A stretch of 64,000 nucleotides of DNA from Diaphorobacter caeni (GTDB lineage Bacteria > Pseudomonadota > Gammaproteobacteria > Burkholderiales > Burkholderiaceae_C). Of this stretch, positions 36,010-45,043 are shown piece by piece. The stretch covers positions 62,001 through 126,000 of the forward strand of contig NZ_JADKYZ010000007.1 of NCBI RefSeq assembly GCF_015354245.1. The letters run 5' to 3'. Numbering within the stretch: the stretch's first letter is position 1; the number at the start of each line of letters is the position of its first letter. The notes under the pieces are model-generated. The model saw nothing but the letters and a program-made list of their open reading frames with translations. It had not been told where the DNA came from and made no database searches. The position numbers were made by a program, and so were the translations under genes.

Positions 36010-37122
36010 ATGAAAAAACCACACCGGATCGCACTGGCCGCCGCGAGCGTTGCCGCATTGCTTGGCAACGCCGCGCATGCGCAGAGCAACGTCACCATCT
36101 ACGGCATCGTCGATTCATCGGTCGAATACATCAACAAGGTGGGCGCGAACGGCGACAGCCTCACGCGCATGCCGGGCCTCACGGGCGGACAGATGCCGTC
36201 GCGTCTGGGCTTTCGCGGCACCGAGGATCTGGGCGGCGGGCTCAAGGCCATCTTCACGCTCGAGTCGGGGCTGGGCGTGGACAGCGGCACGCTGAACCAG
36301 GGCGGGCGCTTCTTCGGCCGCCAGTCGTTCGTTGGCCTGTCGGGCAGCTGGGGCGCGCTGACGCTGGGCCGTCAGTACTCGATGCTGTTCTGGTCTCAAC
36401 TCGATGCCGACATCCTCGGCTCCGCAAGCTACGGATCGGGCTCGCTCGACAGCTATCTGCCGAACGCGCGCGTGGACAACGCCATCGCCTACAAGGGCAC
36501 GTTCAACGGTTTCACCGCTGGGGCAACCTACAGCTTCGGCCGCGACACGGTGAATGCGGGCCCGAGTCCGTCGGGCACGAACTGCGCGGGTGAGAACGCG
36601 AGCGACAAATCGGCGTGCCGCCAATGGTCGGTGATGGCCAAGTACGACGCCGCGAACTGGGGCCTCGCGCTCGCGATGGACGAGATCACCGGCGGCGCGG
36701 CCGCGTTCGCGGGGCTCACCAACAGCGATTTGAAGGACCGCCGCTCCACGGCCACAGGCTGGGCGAAGTTCGGGGACTTCAAGCTCGGCGGTGGCCTGAT
36801 CGCGCGCAGCAACGACGCAACGCCCGCGACCAAGCGCAGCAACCTCTGGTACGTCGGCGCGCAGTACCGCGTCACGCCCGCCTTCGTGCTGGATGGCGAG
36901 GTGTTCAAGCTCGACTACAAGAACAGCGCCAACGAGGCCACGCTCTACGCGATCCGCGGTACCTACAACCTCTCCAAGCGCACGGCGGTGTACGCCACGG
37001 CGGGCCATATCTCGAACAAGGGAACGCTTGCGCTGTCGGTGAGCAATGCGGCTACGGGCAGCAATCCTGCCGCCGGTTCGGGACAGTCCGGCATATCCGT
37101 CGGTATGCGCCATTCGTTCTGA
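36010..37122 (+). CDS. Gram-negative porin (Omp32/OmpC-like)
   Basis: A 370-residue outer-membrane porin. The signal peptide ends at about residue 24 (NAAHA-QS), and the mature protein starts SNVTIYGIVDSSVEY, the hallmark of betaproteobacterial porins. Also typical are SRLGFRGTEDLGGGLKAIFTLESG, GRFFGRQSFVGLSG and the C-terminal Phe (SVGMRHSF) needed for BAM assembly. GAGGAGAGAG precedes the start at 36010. Its place after gallate dioxygenase suggests a role in outer-membrane entry of the aromatic acid or its esters. Confidence 0.93.
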   Translation: MKKPHRIALAAASVAALLGNAAHAQSNVTIYGIVDSSVEYINKVGANGDSLTRMPGLTGGQMPSRLGFRGTEDLGGGLKAIFTLESGLGVDSGTLNQGGRFFGRQSFVGLSGSWGALTLGRQYSMLFWSQLDADILGSASYGSGSLDSYLPNARVDNAIAYKGTFNGFTAGATYSFGRDTVNAGPSPSGTNCAGENASDKSACRQWSVMAKYDAANWGLALAMDEITGGAAAFAGLTNSDLKDRRSTATGWAKFGDFKLGGGLIARSNDATPATKRSNLWYVGAQYRVTPAFVLDGEVFKLDYKNSANEATLYAIRGTYNLSKRTAVYATAGHISNKGTLALSVSNAATGSNPAAGSGQSGISVGMRHSF

Positions 37123-37155
37123 GTTGAATCGTTTGCTCCAAGGAAGAGGCACGTT

Positions 37156-37848
37156 GTGAACAGCACGGTCATCCATTTGCGCGGCATCTCGTCGATGGCC
37201 ACGCGCCATGTGCTGGCTGAGCTTTCACAAACCTGCCCAGTTGCCGGAATTTCCCTGCAGTTCGAATCGGTGGGGGGCGTCGATGCAACGCGACGTCTTG
37301 CTGCAGGGGAGTCTTTTGATCTGGTGGTACTGGACGCGAATGCGCTCGCCGCTCTGGCGCAGTCGGGCCATGTACTGCCGGATTCTTTGATGGAGCTTGC
37401 CGTGTCCACCACGGCCGTGGCGGTGCGCGCCGATGCCGCGTTGCCCGATGTTTCCACGTCCAAGGCGTTGCGTGCGGCCGTGCTGGCTGCGCAAGGCATT
37501 GGATTTTCAAGCGGCCCGAGCGGCACCGCGTTGATGCATTTGTTCGAGCGCTGGGGCATCGCACCGCTGCTGGCGGATCGGCTCCTGAAGGCCCCTGCTG
37601 GCGTGCCCGTGGGCAAGCTTCTGGCCGATGGCGCGGTGGACCTAGGCTTTCAGCAACTGAGCGAACTGCTCGGCATCGAGGGCATCGCGATTCTGGGCGC
37701 CATGCCGTCGGATTGCGAGATCATCACCGTTTTTTCGGGCGCGGTCGGTGCGTCCTGCGAGCATGTGGATGCGGCGTGGAAGGCGCTCGCGTTTCTTGCA
37801 AGCTCGCCCGAGGCGCAGGCCGTGAAGCGGCGTCACGGCATGGCCTGA
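37156..37848 (+). CDS. Substrate-binding-protein-like protein without signal peptide
   Basis: A 230-residue protein of the periplasmic-binding-protein fold (ModA-like, SBP_bac_11 type): ATRRLAAGESFDLVVLDANALAALAQSGHVL and GIGFSSGPSGTALMHLFERWG and FLASSPEAQAVKRRHGMA are characteristic. It starts at GTG with a strong AGGAAGAGG site upstream. There is no hydrophobic N-terminal signal (NSTVIHLRGISSMATRHVL), so it should be cytoplasmic. It follows the porin by 34 bases and ends the plus-strand gallate run. Its role may be ligand sensing or an enzymatic function in ring-cleavage product metabolism; neither is proven. Confidence 0.7.
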   Translation: MNSTVIHLRGISSMATRHVLAELSQTCPVAGISLQFESVGGVDATRRLAAGESFDLVVLDANALAALAQSGHVLPDSLMELAVSTTAVAVRADAALPDVSTSKALRAAVLAAQGIGFSSGPSGTALMHLFERWGIAPLLADRLLKAPAGVPVGKLLADGAVDLGFQQLSELLGIEGIAILGAMPSDCEIITVFSGAVGASCEHVDAAWKALAFLASSPEAQAVKRRHGMA

Positions 37849-37863
37849 GAGTCCTTCAAGCGC

Positions 37864-38829
37864 TCAATGCGCGGGCGTGCCGCGCGGTGTCTGCGCAAGG
37901 CGCACGAGCACCAGCAGCGTGTTGTTGACCGGCGTGGCGATGCCCAGCGCCTGGCCGCGCGCCACCACATAGCCGTTCAGATGATCGATTTCGGTCTGCT
38001 TGTCGCGCGCCAGATCCTGGGCAGTGGACGAGAGCTGGCCCGGCATGGTCTGCGGCAGACCGTGCACCATGTCCAGCATGTTCTCCGGCAGCTGCACGCC
38101 GTCGGCCTTGGCCACCGCCATGCATTCGGCGACGATTTCGTCGATCAGCGGATTGACGCCGGAGGTCTTCTGTTCGACCAGCCAGCCGTAGGGCATCTGC
38201 GTGAGCGCCGACAGCGCGTTGTAGGCACAGTTGATGATGAGCTTGGACCAGAGCGCGCCGCGCACGTTGTCCGATATCTGCGTGGGAATGCCGGCTTCGG
38301 GAAACTGCAGTGCCAGCTGATCGCTGAGCGGCGAGGGCGCGATGACGAGCTCGCCGCGACCATAGTGGCGCACATGGCCCGGGCCAGGCATGGCGGTGGC
38401 CACGTAGACCACGGCGGCGGCGACGGGGTTCTGCTCGCCGAGCACCGAGCGCGCACGTTCGTCGTTGTCCACGCCGTTCTGCAGCGTGAGCACCAGCGCG
38501 CCGGACGAGAGATGGGGCTGCAGCTGCCGGGCGGCGGCCTCGGTGTCGGTCGACTTCACGCACAGCAGCACCACGTCCGCACCCTGCACGGCACCTACGT
38601 CGGTGCTTGCGGTCATCGGCACGTGGACATCTTCGGTGGCAGTCTGAAAACGCAGACCGCGCTTGAGCACCGCCTCCACATGCGACTGTCTGCCGATCAG
38701 CGTCACATGGTGGCCGGCCCGTGCGAGCATCGCACCGAAATAGCAGCCCACCGCGCCCGCGCCCATGACGGCGATGGACAGGCGCGGAGCGTGGGTCGAT
38801 GCGGAGTTGGGGGAGCTTGGAATGTGCAC
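37864..38829 (-). CDS. Ketopantoate reductase-family (PanE/ApbA) 2-oxoacid reductase
   Basis: A 321-residue NAD(P)H-dependent reductase of the PanE/ApbA family. The nucleotide-binding motif GAGAVGCYFGAMLARAG is at about 24-40. The family motif VLTLQNGVDNDERA and the catalytic Lys in GALWSKLIINCAYNALSAL are both clear. Several genomes carry extra PanE-like genes in aromatic catabolic clusters, so reduction of a ring-cleavage 2-oxoacid is possible, but true ketopantoate reduction for pantothenate synthesis cannot be excluded. The start is a GTG at 38829 with a weak Shine-Dalgarno and is uncertain. Confidence 0.85.
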   Translation of the reverse strand: MHIPSSPNSASTHAPRLSIAVMGAGAVGCYFGAMLARAGHHVTLIGRQSHVEAVLKRGLRFQTATEDVHVPMTASTDVGAVQGADVVLLCVKSTDTEAAARQLQPHLSSGALVLTLQNGVDNDERARSVLGEQNPVAAAVVYVATAMPGPGHVRHYGRGELVIAPSPLSDQLALQFPEAGIPTQISDNVRGALWSKLIINCAYNALSALTQMPYGWLVEQKTSGVNPLIDEIVAECMAVAKADGVQLPENMLDMVHGLPQTMPGQLSSTAQDLARDKQTEIDHLNGYVVARGQALGIATPVNNTLLVLVRLAQTPRGTPAH

Positions 38830-38900
38830 GATCGGGGCCTGTCGTTCTGAGTGTTCGGGATGGATCAGGACCGACTATAGCGCCGTGCCGCCGGCCGCTG

Positions 38901-39938
38901 TCAGACCTTGAGTTTCAACAGGTAGTTCATCACCTGCGCCGTGGTGTTCTCCATGTCCAGAAACTCGCTGAAATCCTTGCCGCTCTGCCACGATGGGTCC
39001 CAGCGGTTGGTCTGCAGGCTGCGCTTCCAGTTCTCGCGCGCGGCGGCGTATTCGATGGCGGCCAGCATCTGGCGGCTGCGCTCTTCGGAGACCTCCTTGC
39101 CCGTGAACACCGCGCGCCAGTTCGCCATGGAGGCATCCACGCCCATGTCCTTGAACGAAGGCAGGCCGTAGATGCGCTTGCGCGCCGATACGCCGAGTGC
39201 GTGCAGGCGGCCTGACGAAAGACCTTCGCTCATTTCGCTGAATCCGGAAATCGCCACCTGAGACTGACCGTTGAGGACCGATTCGACCACATCGCTGCCG
39301 CCCGGAAAGGGCTTGTACTGCAGTTGATCGGGCGCTACCTTGGCCGCGCGAGCGAGCATGCCCGCGAACATGTGATCCACCCCACCGGCGGAGCCGCCCG
39401 CCACAGTGAGAGACTTTATGTCGCTGTGCATCGCCTGCATCAGTCCCTTGGCGTCGCGGATCGGTGAATCGGCCGCCACCGCGACCACCAGATAGTCGCT
39501 CGTCAGCCGGGCCAGTGGACGGATCTGCCGCAGGTCCACGGGAGGCTTCTGCAGAGCGATCGCACCCACCATCACCATGCCGCCGATCAGCAGCGCGTTG
39601 GGCGCCGCCGCGTATTGCTCGGCATAGCGCGCCAGTCCGATGGTGCCTCCCTTGCCGCCGATGTTCTCATAGCTCACCTGTCCCACCACGCCGCTGTCCA
39701 CGAGCGCCGCGCCGAGCGCTCGTCCCGTCTGATCCCATCCGCCGCCGGGATTCGCGGGAATCACGATGTGCAGTTTCTCGCCGAGGCGTGGGCCGGGGTT
39801 GGCCTCGGCCCAACGCAGCGGCGACAGCCCGGCGCAGGCAAGCGCGGCACCGCCGAGAAGCCAGCGGCGGCGATCCATGGAGGAGAGGAGTGCTCCAGAG
39901 GTGGCCGTGGAAAGGAGTGATTGCCGTGTCGTGCGCAT
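38901..39938 (-). CDS. Tripartite tricarboxylate (Bug/TctC) family periplasmic receptor
   Basis: A 345-residue Bug-type binding protein. The long N-terminus includes MDRRRWLLGGAALACAGLSPLRWAEA, a Tat-like signal beginning at residue 21; the start at 39938 is preferred because it alone has a good CAGGAG site. The mature part has the family motifs IVIPANPGGGWDQTGRALG (ligand-binding beta-turn), YENIGGKGGTIGL and VAGGSAGGVDHM. Bug proteins bind carboxylic acids, aromatic acids included. No TctA/TctB membrane partners are present here, as is common for orphan Bug genes in this bacterial group. Confidence 0.9.
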   Translation of the reverse strand: MRTTRQSLLSTATSGALLSSMDRRRWLLGGAALACAGLSPLRWAEANPGPRLGEKLHIVIPANPGGGWDQTGRALGAALVDSGVVGQVSYENIGGKGGTIGLARYAEQYAAAPNALLIGGMVMVGAIALQKPPVDLRQIRPLARLTSDYLVVAVAADSPIRDAKGLMQAMHSDIKSLTVAGGSAGGVDHMFAGMLARAAKVAPDQLQYKPFPGGSDVVESVLNGQSQVAISGFSEMSEGLSSGRLHALGVSARKRIYGLPSFKDMGVDASMANWRAVFTGKEVSEERSRQMLAAIEYAAARENWKRSLQTNRWDPSWQSGKDFSEFLDMENTTAQVMNYLLKLKV

Positions 39939-40114
39939 GTTGAGCTCCTGTTGTTTGCTGAAATCATGCGAAACGAAGCTGTCATTCAGCCGTCATCGAA
40001 CGGCCATCCCATCGGTGTTTGCGCTAGGTTGACATGCGAGAGGGGTGGAGAGATGGGATGGGTTCGTCGCGGGCGTGTGTTGGCGGTCGCGCGCGATCAA
40101 ATTACGCGCGCAGC

Positions 40115-40148
40115 AAAAAGCCCCGCATGCTTTCACATGCGGGGCTTT
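40115..40148 (-). terminator. Rho-independent terminator of rpoD
   Basis: A perfect 13-bp stem AAAGCCCCGCATG / CATGCGGGGCTTT with a 6-base loop. The adjoining A-run (40115-40119) gives the U-tract for minus-strand transcription. It lies 27 bases past the rpoD stop codon. Confidence 0.9.
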
Positions 40149-40174
40149 GGTTTTCAGCTTGCGCTCGTTGCGGA

Positions 40175-42604
40175 TTACAGCGAGTCGATGAAGCTGCGCA
40201 GCTTGTCGGAGCGGCTGGGGTGCTTGAGCTTGCGCAGCGCCTTGGCTTCGATCTGACGGATCCGCTCGCGCGTCACGTCGAACTGCTTGCCCACTTCTTC
40301 CAGCGTGTGGTCGGTGGACATTTCAATGCCGAAGCGCATGCGCAGCACTTTGGCTTCGCGCGGGGTGAGGCCGTCGAGGATGTCCTTGACCACATCGCGC
40401 AGGCCGGCTTGCATCGCTGCATCGACAGGCGCGGTGTTGTTGCTGTCCTCGATGAAATCGCCCAGATGGCTGTCGTCGTCGTCGCCGATGGGGGTTTCCA
40501 TCGAGATCGGCTCCTTGGCGATCTTCATGATCTTGCGGATCTTGTCCTCGGGGATCTCCATCTTGGCGGCCAGAATCGACGCATCGGGCTCGAAGCCGAA
40601 CTCCTGCAAGTGCTGGCGCGAGATGCGGTTCATCTTGTTGATGGTTTCGATCATGTGCACCGGGATGCGGATCGTACGGGCCTGGTCAGCGATGGAGCGC
40701 GTGATGGCCTGACGAATCCACCAAGTGGCATAGGTCGAGAACTTGTAGCCGCGACGGTATTCGAACTTGTCCACCGCCTTCATCAGGCCGATGTTGCCTT
40801 CCTGAATCAGGTCGAGGAACTGCAGACCGCGGTTCGTGTACTTCTTGGCGATCGAGATCACGAGACGCAGGTTGGCCTCGATCATTTCCTTCTTGGCATC
40901 GCGCGAAGCGGATTCACCCGCGTTCATGCGCTTGTTGATGTCCTTGAGCTCGGTGAGCGGCACGACCACGCGCGACTGCAGGTCCATCAGGCGCTGCTGG
41001 AGTTCCTGCACGGGCGGGATGTTGCGCGAGAGGATGTTGCTCCATGGCTTGCCGGCGGCGGCCTGCTTTTCGACCCACTGCAGGTTCAGCAGATTGGGCG
41101 GGAAGTCCTTGATGAAGGTTTCCTGAGGCATGCCGCACTTGTCCACGATGATGCGGCGCAGCTCGCGCTCCTTCTTGCGCACGTCGTCCACCTGGGCGCG
41201 CAGCATGTCGCACAGCTTCTCGATGGTCTTGGCGGTGAAGCGGATCGTCATGAGCTCAGCCGAGATGTCGTGCTGGATCTTCATGTACACGGCGCCGCCG
41301 TAGCCGTCCTTGTCGTAGACCTTGTGCATCTTCTCGAAGTGACCGCGCAACGTGTCGAAGCGGCTCAGCGCTTCGTTCTTGAGCTCTTCGAGCTTCTTGG
41401 TCAGCGCCTTGGAGCCGCCCTTGCCGTCGTCGTCGTCGTCTTCATCGAATTCGTCGAAGTCTTCTTCGGCCACGTAGTCGTCGGCTTCGTTGGGGTTGGA
41501 GAAGCCGTCGACGATGGTCGAGATCACGACCTTGCCTTCACGGATTTCTTCGCCCATCGAGAGGATTTCGGCGATGGTGGCGGGCGATGCGGAGATCGCC
41601 TCCATCATGTCCTGCAGGCCGCCTTCGATGCGCTTGGCGATTTCGATTTCGCCTTCGCGGGTCAGCAGTTCGACCGTGCCCATTTCGCGCATGTACATGC
41701 GCACCGGGTCGGTCGTGCGGCCGAATTCGGAGTCCACCGTCGACAGAGCCGCTTCGGCTTCTTCTTCGGCTTCTTCGACCGTCGTGGCGGTCGGCGTGAC
41801 GTTGTTCTGGAACAGGGTTTCCGCATCGGGAGTCTGCTCGTACACGGCCACGCCCATGTCGTTCAACATGGTGACCACGACTTCCATCGTTTCGGCATCG
41901 ACCAGCTTGTCGGGCAAGTGGTCGGAGATTTCGACTTGCGTGAGGTAGCCGCGCGTCTTGCCCAGCGTGATCAGCTTCTTGAGCTGCGAGCGGCGCTTGG
42001 CCATGTCTTCTTCGGACAGGACGGTTTCGTCCAGGCCGAATTCCTTCATCAAGGCGCGTTCCTTGGCCTTGCTGATCTTCATGCGCAGCGGCTTGACCTT
42101 CTCGACGGTCGCGGCCTGTTCGACTTCGGCCTCGGGTTCGCCTTCGAGATCGGACTCGATGTCCGACAGGTCGGCATCGTCGTCCGAGCCTTCGTCTTCC
42201 TTGGCCTTGGGCTTGCGGCCGCGCTTGGCGGGCGCCTTGCCTTCGGCGGCGGCCTTGGCGGGACGGCCGGGGCGCTTCTTGGCGGTGGTTTCGTCGTCAC
42301 CCGCGTCGTCAGCGGCGGCGCCGCGAGCAGGCTTCTTCTTCAATTCATCAGTGGTTTCTGCAGAGGCTACGGATTTCTTGGCAGGCACGGTCTTGACTTC
42401 TTCTTTCTTGGTTGCCTTGGCGGGCTTGGCCGCGACCTTCTTTGCAGGCGCGGCTTTGGCGGGGGCCTTGGCAACGGATTTCACAGCAGCTTTGGCAACG
42501 GACGTAACGGGCTTTACGGGCGTCGTGGTCTTGGCAACGGTCTTCGCAGCCGTGCTTTTGGCTGGAGCGGTCTTGGCTGGCTTCGCGGACTTTTGAGCGG
42601 GCAT
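40175..42604 (-). CDS. rpoD: RNA polymerase primary sigma factor (sigma-70) with long Lys/Ala-rich N-terminal tail
   Basis: An 809-residue RpoD (E. coli 613). Regions 2-4 are intact: [26 protein letters not shown] (region 2.3-2.4), [18 protein letters not shown] (region 3) and the C-terminal [33 protein letters not shown]. Region 1.1 begins near residue 180 ([21 protein letters not shown]). The extra length is mostly N-terminal: residues 1-70 are Lys/Ala/Pro repeats like a histone H1 tail, then a stretch alternating basic and acidic clusters. Long N-terminal extensions are usual in Comamonadaceae sigma factors. It is downstream of dnaG, as in the macromolecular-synthesis operon. Confidence 0.97.
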   Translation of the reverse strand: MPAQKSAKPAKTAPAKSTAAKTVAKTTTPVKPVTSVAKAAVKSVAKAPAKAAPAKKVAAKPAKATKKEEVKTVPAKKSVASAETTDELKKKPARGAAADDAGDDETTAKKRPGRPAKAAAEGKAPAKRGRKPKAKEDEGSDDDADLSDIESDLEGEPEAEVEQAATVEKVKPLRMKISKAKERALMKEFGLDETVLSEEDMAKRRSQLKKLITLGKTRGYLTQVEISDHLPDKLVDAETMEVVVTMLNDMGVAVYEQTPDAETLFQNNVTPTATTVEEAEEEAEAALSTVDSEFGRTTDPVRMYMREMGTVELLTREGEIEIAKRIEGGLQDMMEAISASPATIAEILSMGEEIREGKVVISTIVDGFSNPNEADDYVAEEDFDEFDEDDDDDGKGGSKALTKKLEELKNEALSRFDTLRGHFEKMHKVYDKDGYGGAVYMKIQHDISAELMTIRFTAKTIEKLCDMLRAQVDDVRKKERELRRIIVDKCGMPQETFIKDFPPNLLNLQWVEKQAAAGKPWSNILSRNIPPVQELQQRLMDLQSRVVVPLTELKDINKRMNAGESASRDAKKEMIEANLRLVISIAKKYTNRGLQFLDLIQEGNIGLMKAVDKFEYRRGYKFSTYATWWIRQAITRSIADQARTIRIPVHMIETINKMNRISRQHLQEFGFEPDASILAAKMEIPEDKIRKIMKIAKEPISMETPIGDDDDSHLGDFIEDSNNTAPVDAAMQAGLRDVVKDILDGLTPREAKVLRMRFGIEMSTDHTLEEVGKQFDVTRERIRQIEAKALRKLKHPSRSDKLRSFIDSL

Positions 42605-42844
42605 GCATTACCTCAGGTTCAAAAACGGACTCACAAAGAAAACTCAAGCGCCATCCATCCCGGCGCGGGCTAGCAGGCGAAGGACGTTTCCGTTGCCTTC
42701 GCAGGTGAGGATCAAATCCTCTGCAGCAAGATGTCTGGGCGAACATTTGGAGTGCAGTCCTTGCGGTGGGGTAGGCTGTTGTGCGTGTTTGTCACGGTCG
42801 CCTGATCCGGAGGTGCTGCTGTCGCTCTTGCCAACAAGCCTTAA

Positions 42845-42850
42845 ATTATA
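42845..42850 (-). promoter_or_regulatory. -10 element of a probable rpoD promoter
   Basis: On the minus strand this reads TATAAT, embedded in an AT-rich stretch in the 261-bp gap between dnaG and rpoD, about 240 bases upstream of the rpoD start codon. No good -35 hexamer is seen at standard spacing (the nearest candidate is CACTTG). It suggests that rpoD has a promoter of its own besides readthrough from dnaG. Confidence 0.45.
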
Positions 42851-42865
42851 CCTTTTACAGGCAAA

Positions 42866-44896
42866 TCAAGTGCTTGACAGCTTGGGGTTTTCCAGTGCCA
42901 CGCGGCGAATTTGTAATTGTTTGTATTTTTCAAGCGCCGCAGGATCGCGTGCCGCCTGTTGGATCAGCTCGTTTTCCTGCCGTCTGAGCTGGTCGATCAG
43001 CAGCCGGTTGACGATGCCGCGCAATTCTTCGCGCAGCTCGGTCATGTCTCCCTCCGTCTGGGCGTGGGAGCCGCTCATGAGCTTGCGGATCTTGGCCTCG
43101 TGCTCGTGGCCGGCAAGCGACTCCTGCAGCACGGCCCAGGCGACGGGGCCATGCTCGTGCAACTGGCCTTCGAGCCAGACGAAGATCGGCCCGTGCGGCG
43201 CGGGCAGGTCGCAGAGCGTGGTGTGGTCTTCGTGCGACAGTTCTTCGAGGAATTCCATGTGCGAGAGCACCAGCCGCACCGCGTGGTCCTCGCGCTTGGC
43301 GACGGCGTCGCGCGGCAGCGGTGGTTGAGGTGGCAGATCCGCGTCTTTGCCCCAGCGCTTCTTCCAGGGGCCCTTGCCGTTGCCGGGTGTCCAGGGTTTT
43401 TTCTGAAACTGTGGCGCGGTCGATGGATAGCCGCCTTGGGAGGGGTAGCCATCGGGCGGCGCGAATGAGGGCTCGCCGTCGCGCTCCCAAGGGGCGAGAT
43501 CGGCTGGAATGTCCCAGGGCATGCCGTCGTCCGGTGCACCCATGCCGCCGGACGAAGGCGCACGCGGCCCGGAGCGGCCCGGCTGCGCTGGCGGTTGTGC
43601 CTGAGACCAGAGCTGGCCGAGTTCGCCCGCCGGAAGCTGGCCCAGTTCGCCGAACTCGCCCAGCAGTTGGCGCTTGAGCGCGCCGTCGGGCAACAGGCCC
43701 CAGAGCGGGCGGGCGTTGGCCAGCATGCGGGCGCGGCCCTCGGCGGTGCCGAGATCACAGCCTTCACCGGAGGCCTCGACCAGAAAGCGGCTCAGCGGCG
43801 TGGCGTCACCCACATGGCGCGCGAAGGCGTCGGTGCCGTACTCGCGCACGAAGCTGTCGGGATCGTGCTCGCTGGGCAGAAACAGAAACTTCACGCTGCG
43901 CGTGTCGCTCGCGTAGGGCAGGGCGCCATCAAGCGCCTTGCGCGCAGCGCGCCGCCCGGCCGCGTCGCCGTCGAAACTGAACACCACCGTGTCGGTGAAG
44001 CGAAAGAGCTTGTGCACATGATCGGGCGTGCAGGCCGTGCCCAGCGTCGCCACCGCGTTGGGAAAGCCGAGCTGCGCCAACGCCACCACGTCCATGTAGC
44101 CCTCGGTGACCAGCGCGTAGCCCGACTCCCGGATCGCGGCGCGTGCCTCGAACAGTCCGTAGAGCTCGCGTCCCTTGTGGAAGACCTCGGTCTCGGGCGA
44201 GTTCAGATACTTGGGCTTGTCGTCGCCGAGCACCCGGCCGCCGAAGCCGATGCACTCGCCCTTGACATTGCGGATCGGGAACATCACCCGGTCGCGGAAG
44301 CGGTCGTAGCGCTTGTCGTCCTCTTCGCTGACGATCACGAGGCCGCTCTCTTCGAGCAGCGGATCATCGTAGCTCGGGAAGACGCTCGCCAGATTGCGCC
44401 ATCCCTCCGGCGCGTAACCGAGGCCGTACTTCTTGGCGATGGTGCCCGAGACGCCCCGTCCCTTGAAATACGCGATGGCCCGAGGGGATTCGCGCAATTG
44501 CCTGCGCCACGACTCCCCCGCTTTTTCAAGCACGTCGTTGAGCGTCGCCTGCTTCTTGCGCTGGGCGACCGCGCGTTCGCGGTCCTGCGGAGACGTATTG
44601 TCGTCATCCGGCACCTGCATGCCCGCCTTCTGGGCCAGGTCCTGCACCGCATCGCGAAAACCAAGGCCCGCGTGGTCCATCAGAAAACCAATGGCATTGC
44701 CGTTCTTGCCGCAGCCGAAGCAGTGATAGAACTGCTTGGACGGACTCACGCTGAACGACGGCGACTTCTCACCATGGAACGGGCACAGCCCCATGTAGTT
44801 CGCGCCCGCCTTCTTGAGCTGCACGTAGTGGCCCACGACATCGACAACGTCGGTGCGCGCGAGGAGATCCTGGATGAATGTTTGCGGAATGGACAC
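42866..44896 (-). CDS. dnaG: DNA primase
   Basis: A 676-residue primase that makes RNA primers for replication. The N-terminal zinc-binding domain is clear (CPFHGEKSPSFSVSPSK, then CFGCGKNG). The TOPRIM catalytic core includes ALVTEGYMDVVALAQLGFPNAVATLGT and the acidic FSFDGDAAGRRAA segment. A Pro/Gly-rich linker precedes the C-terminal DnaB-binding helical domain. The start is GTG (SIPQTFIQDLLARTDVVDVV aligns with the family N-terminus). rpsU, often upstream of dnaG, is not visible; the next gene is a divergent acyl-CoA synthetase. Confidence 0.96.
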   Translation of the reverse strand: MSIPQTFIQDLLARTDVVDVVGHYVQLKKAGANYMGLCPFHGEKSPSFSVSPSKQFYHCFGCGKNGNAIGFLMDHAGLGFRDAVQDLAQKAGMQVPDDDNTSPQDRERAVAQRKKQATLNDVLEKAGESWRRQLRESPRAIAYFKGRGVSGTIAKKYGLGYAPEGWRNLASVFPSYDDPLLEESGLVIVSEEDDKRYDRFRDRVMFPIRNVKGECIGFGGRVLGDDKPKYLNSPETEVFHKGRELYGLFEARAAIRESGYALVTEGYMDVVALAQLGFPNAVATLGTACTPDHVHKLFRFTDTVVFSFDGDAAGRRAARKALDGALPYASDTRSVKFLFLPSEHDPDSFVREYGTDAFARHVGDATPLSRFLVEASGEGCDLGTAEGRARMLANARPLWGLLPDGALKRQLLGEFGELGQLPAGELGQLWSQAQPPAQPGRSGPRAPSSGGMGAPDDGMPWDIPADLAPWERDGEPSFAPPDGYPSQGGYPSTAPQFQKKPWTPGNGKGPWKKRWGKDADLPPQPPLPRDAVAKREDHAVRLVLSHMEFLEELSHEDHTTLCDLPAPHGPIFVWLEGQLHEHGPVAWAVLQESLAGHEHEAKIRKLMSGSHAQTEGDMTELREELRGIVNRLLIDQLRRQENELIQQAARDPAALEKYKQLQIRRVALENPKLSST

Positions 44897-45043
44897 GGGG
44901 GTATTTTGACCGATGCCGCCTCAGGTTTCGGGCATGTGGTTTTCACTCAGTTTGGCGTCAGCCCGCTTTGGTCTAATGTCCGGCAGCCAAATGGGGCTGG
45001 CGACAATCATTTGCGCAGCCTTTGAATACAGGAGATATCGATC

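Noticed and set aside
40034-42673. Plus-strand open frame of 879 codons opposite rpoD
   Set aside because: It is a shadow of rpoD; Phe/Val/Gly-rich low-complexity translation and no ribosome-binding site.
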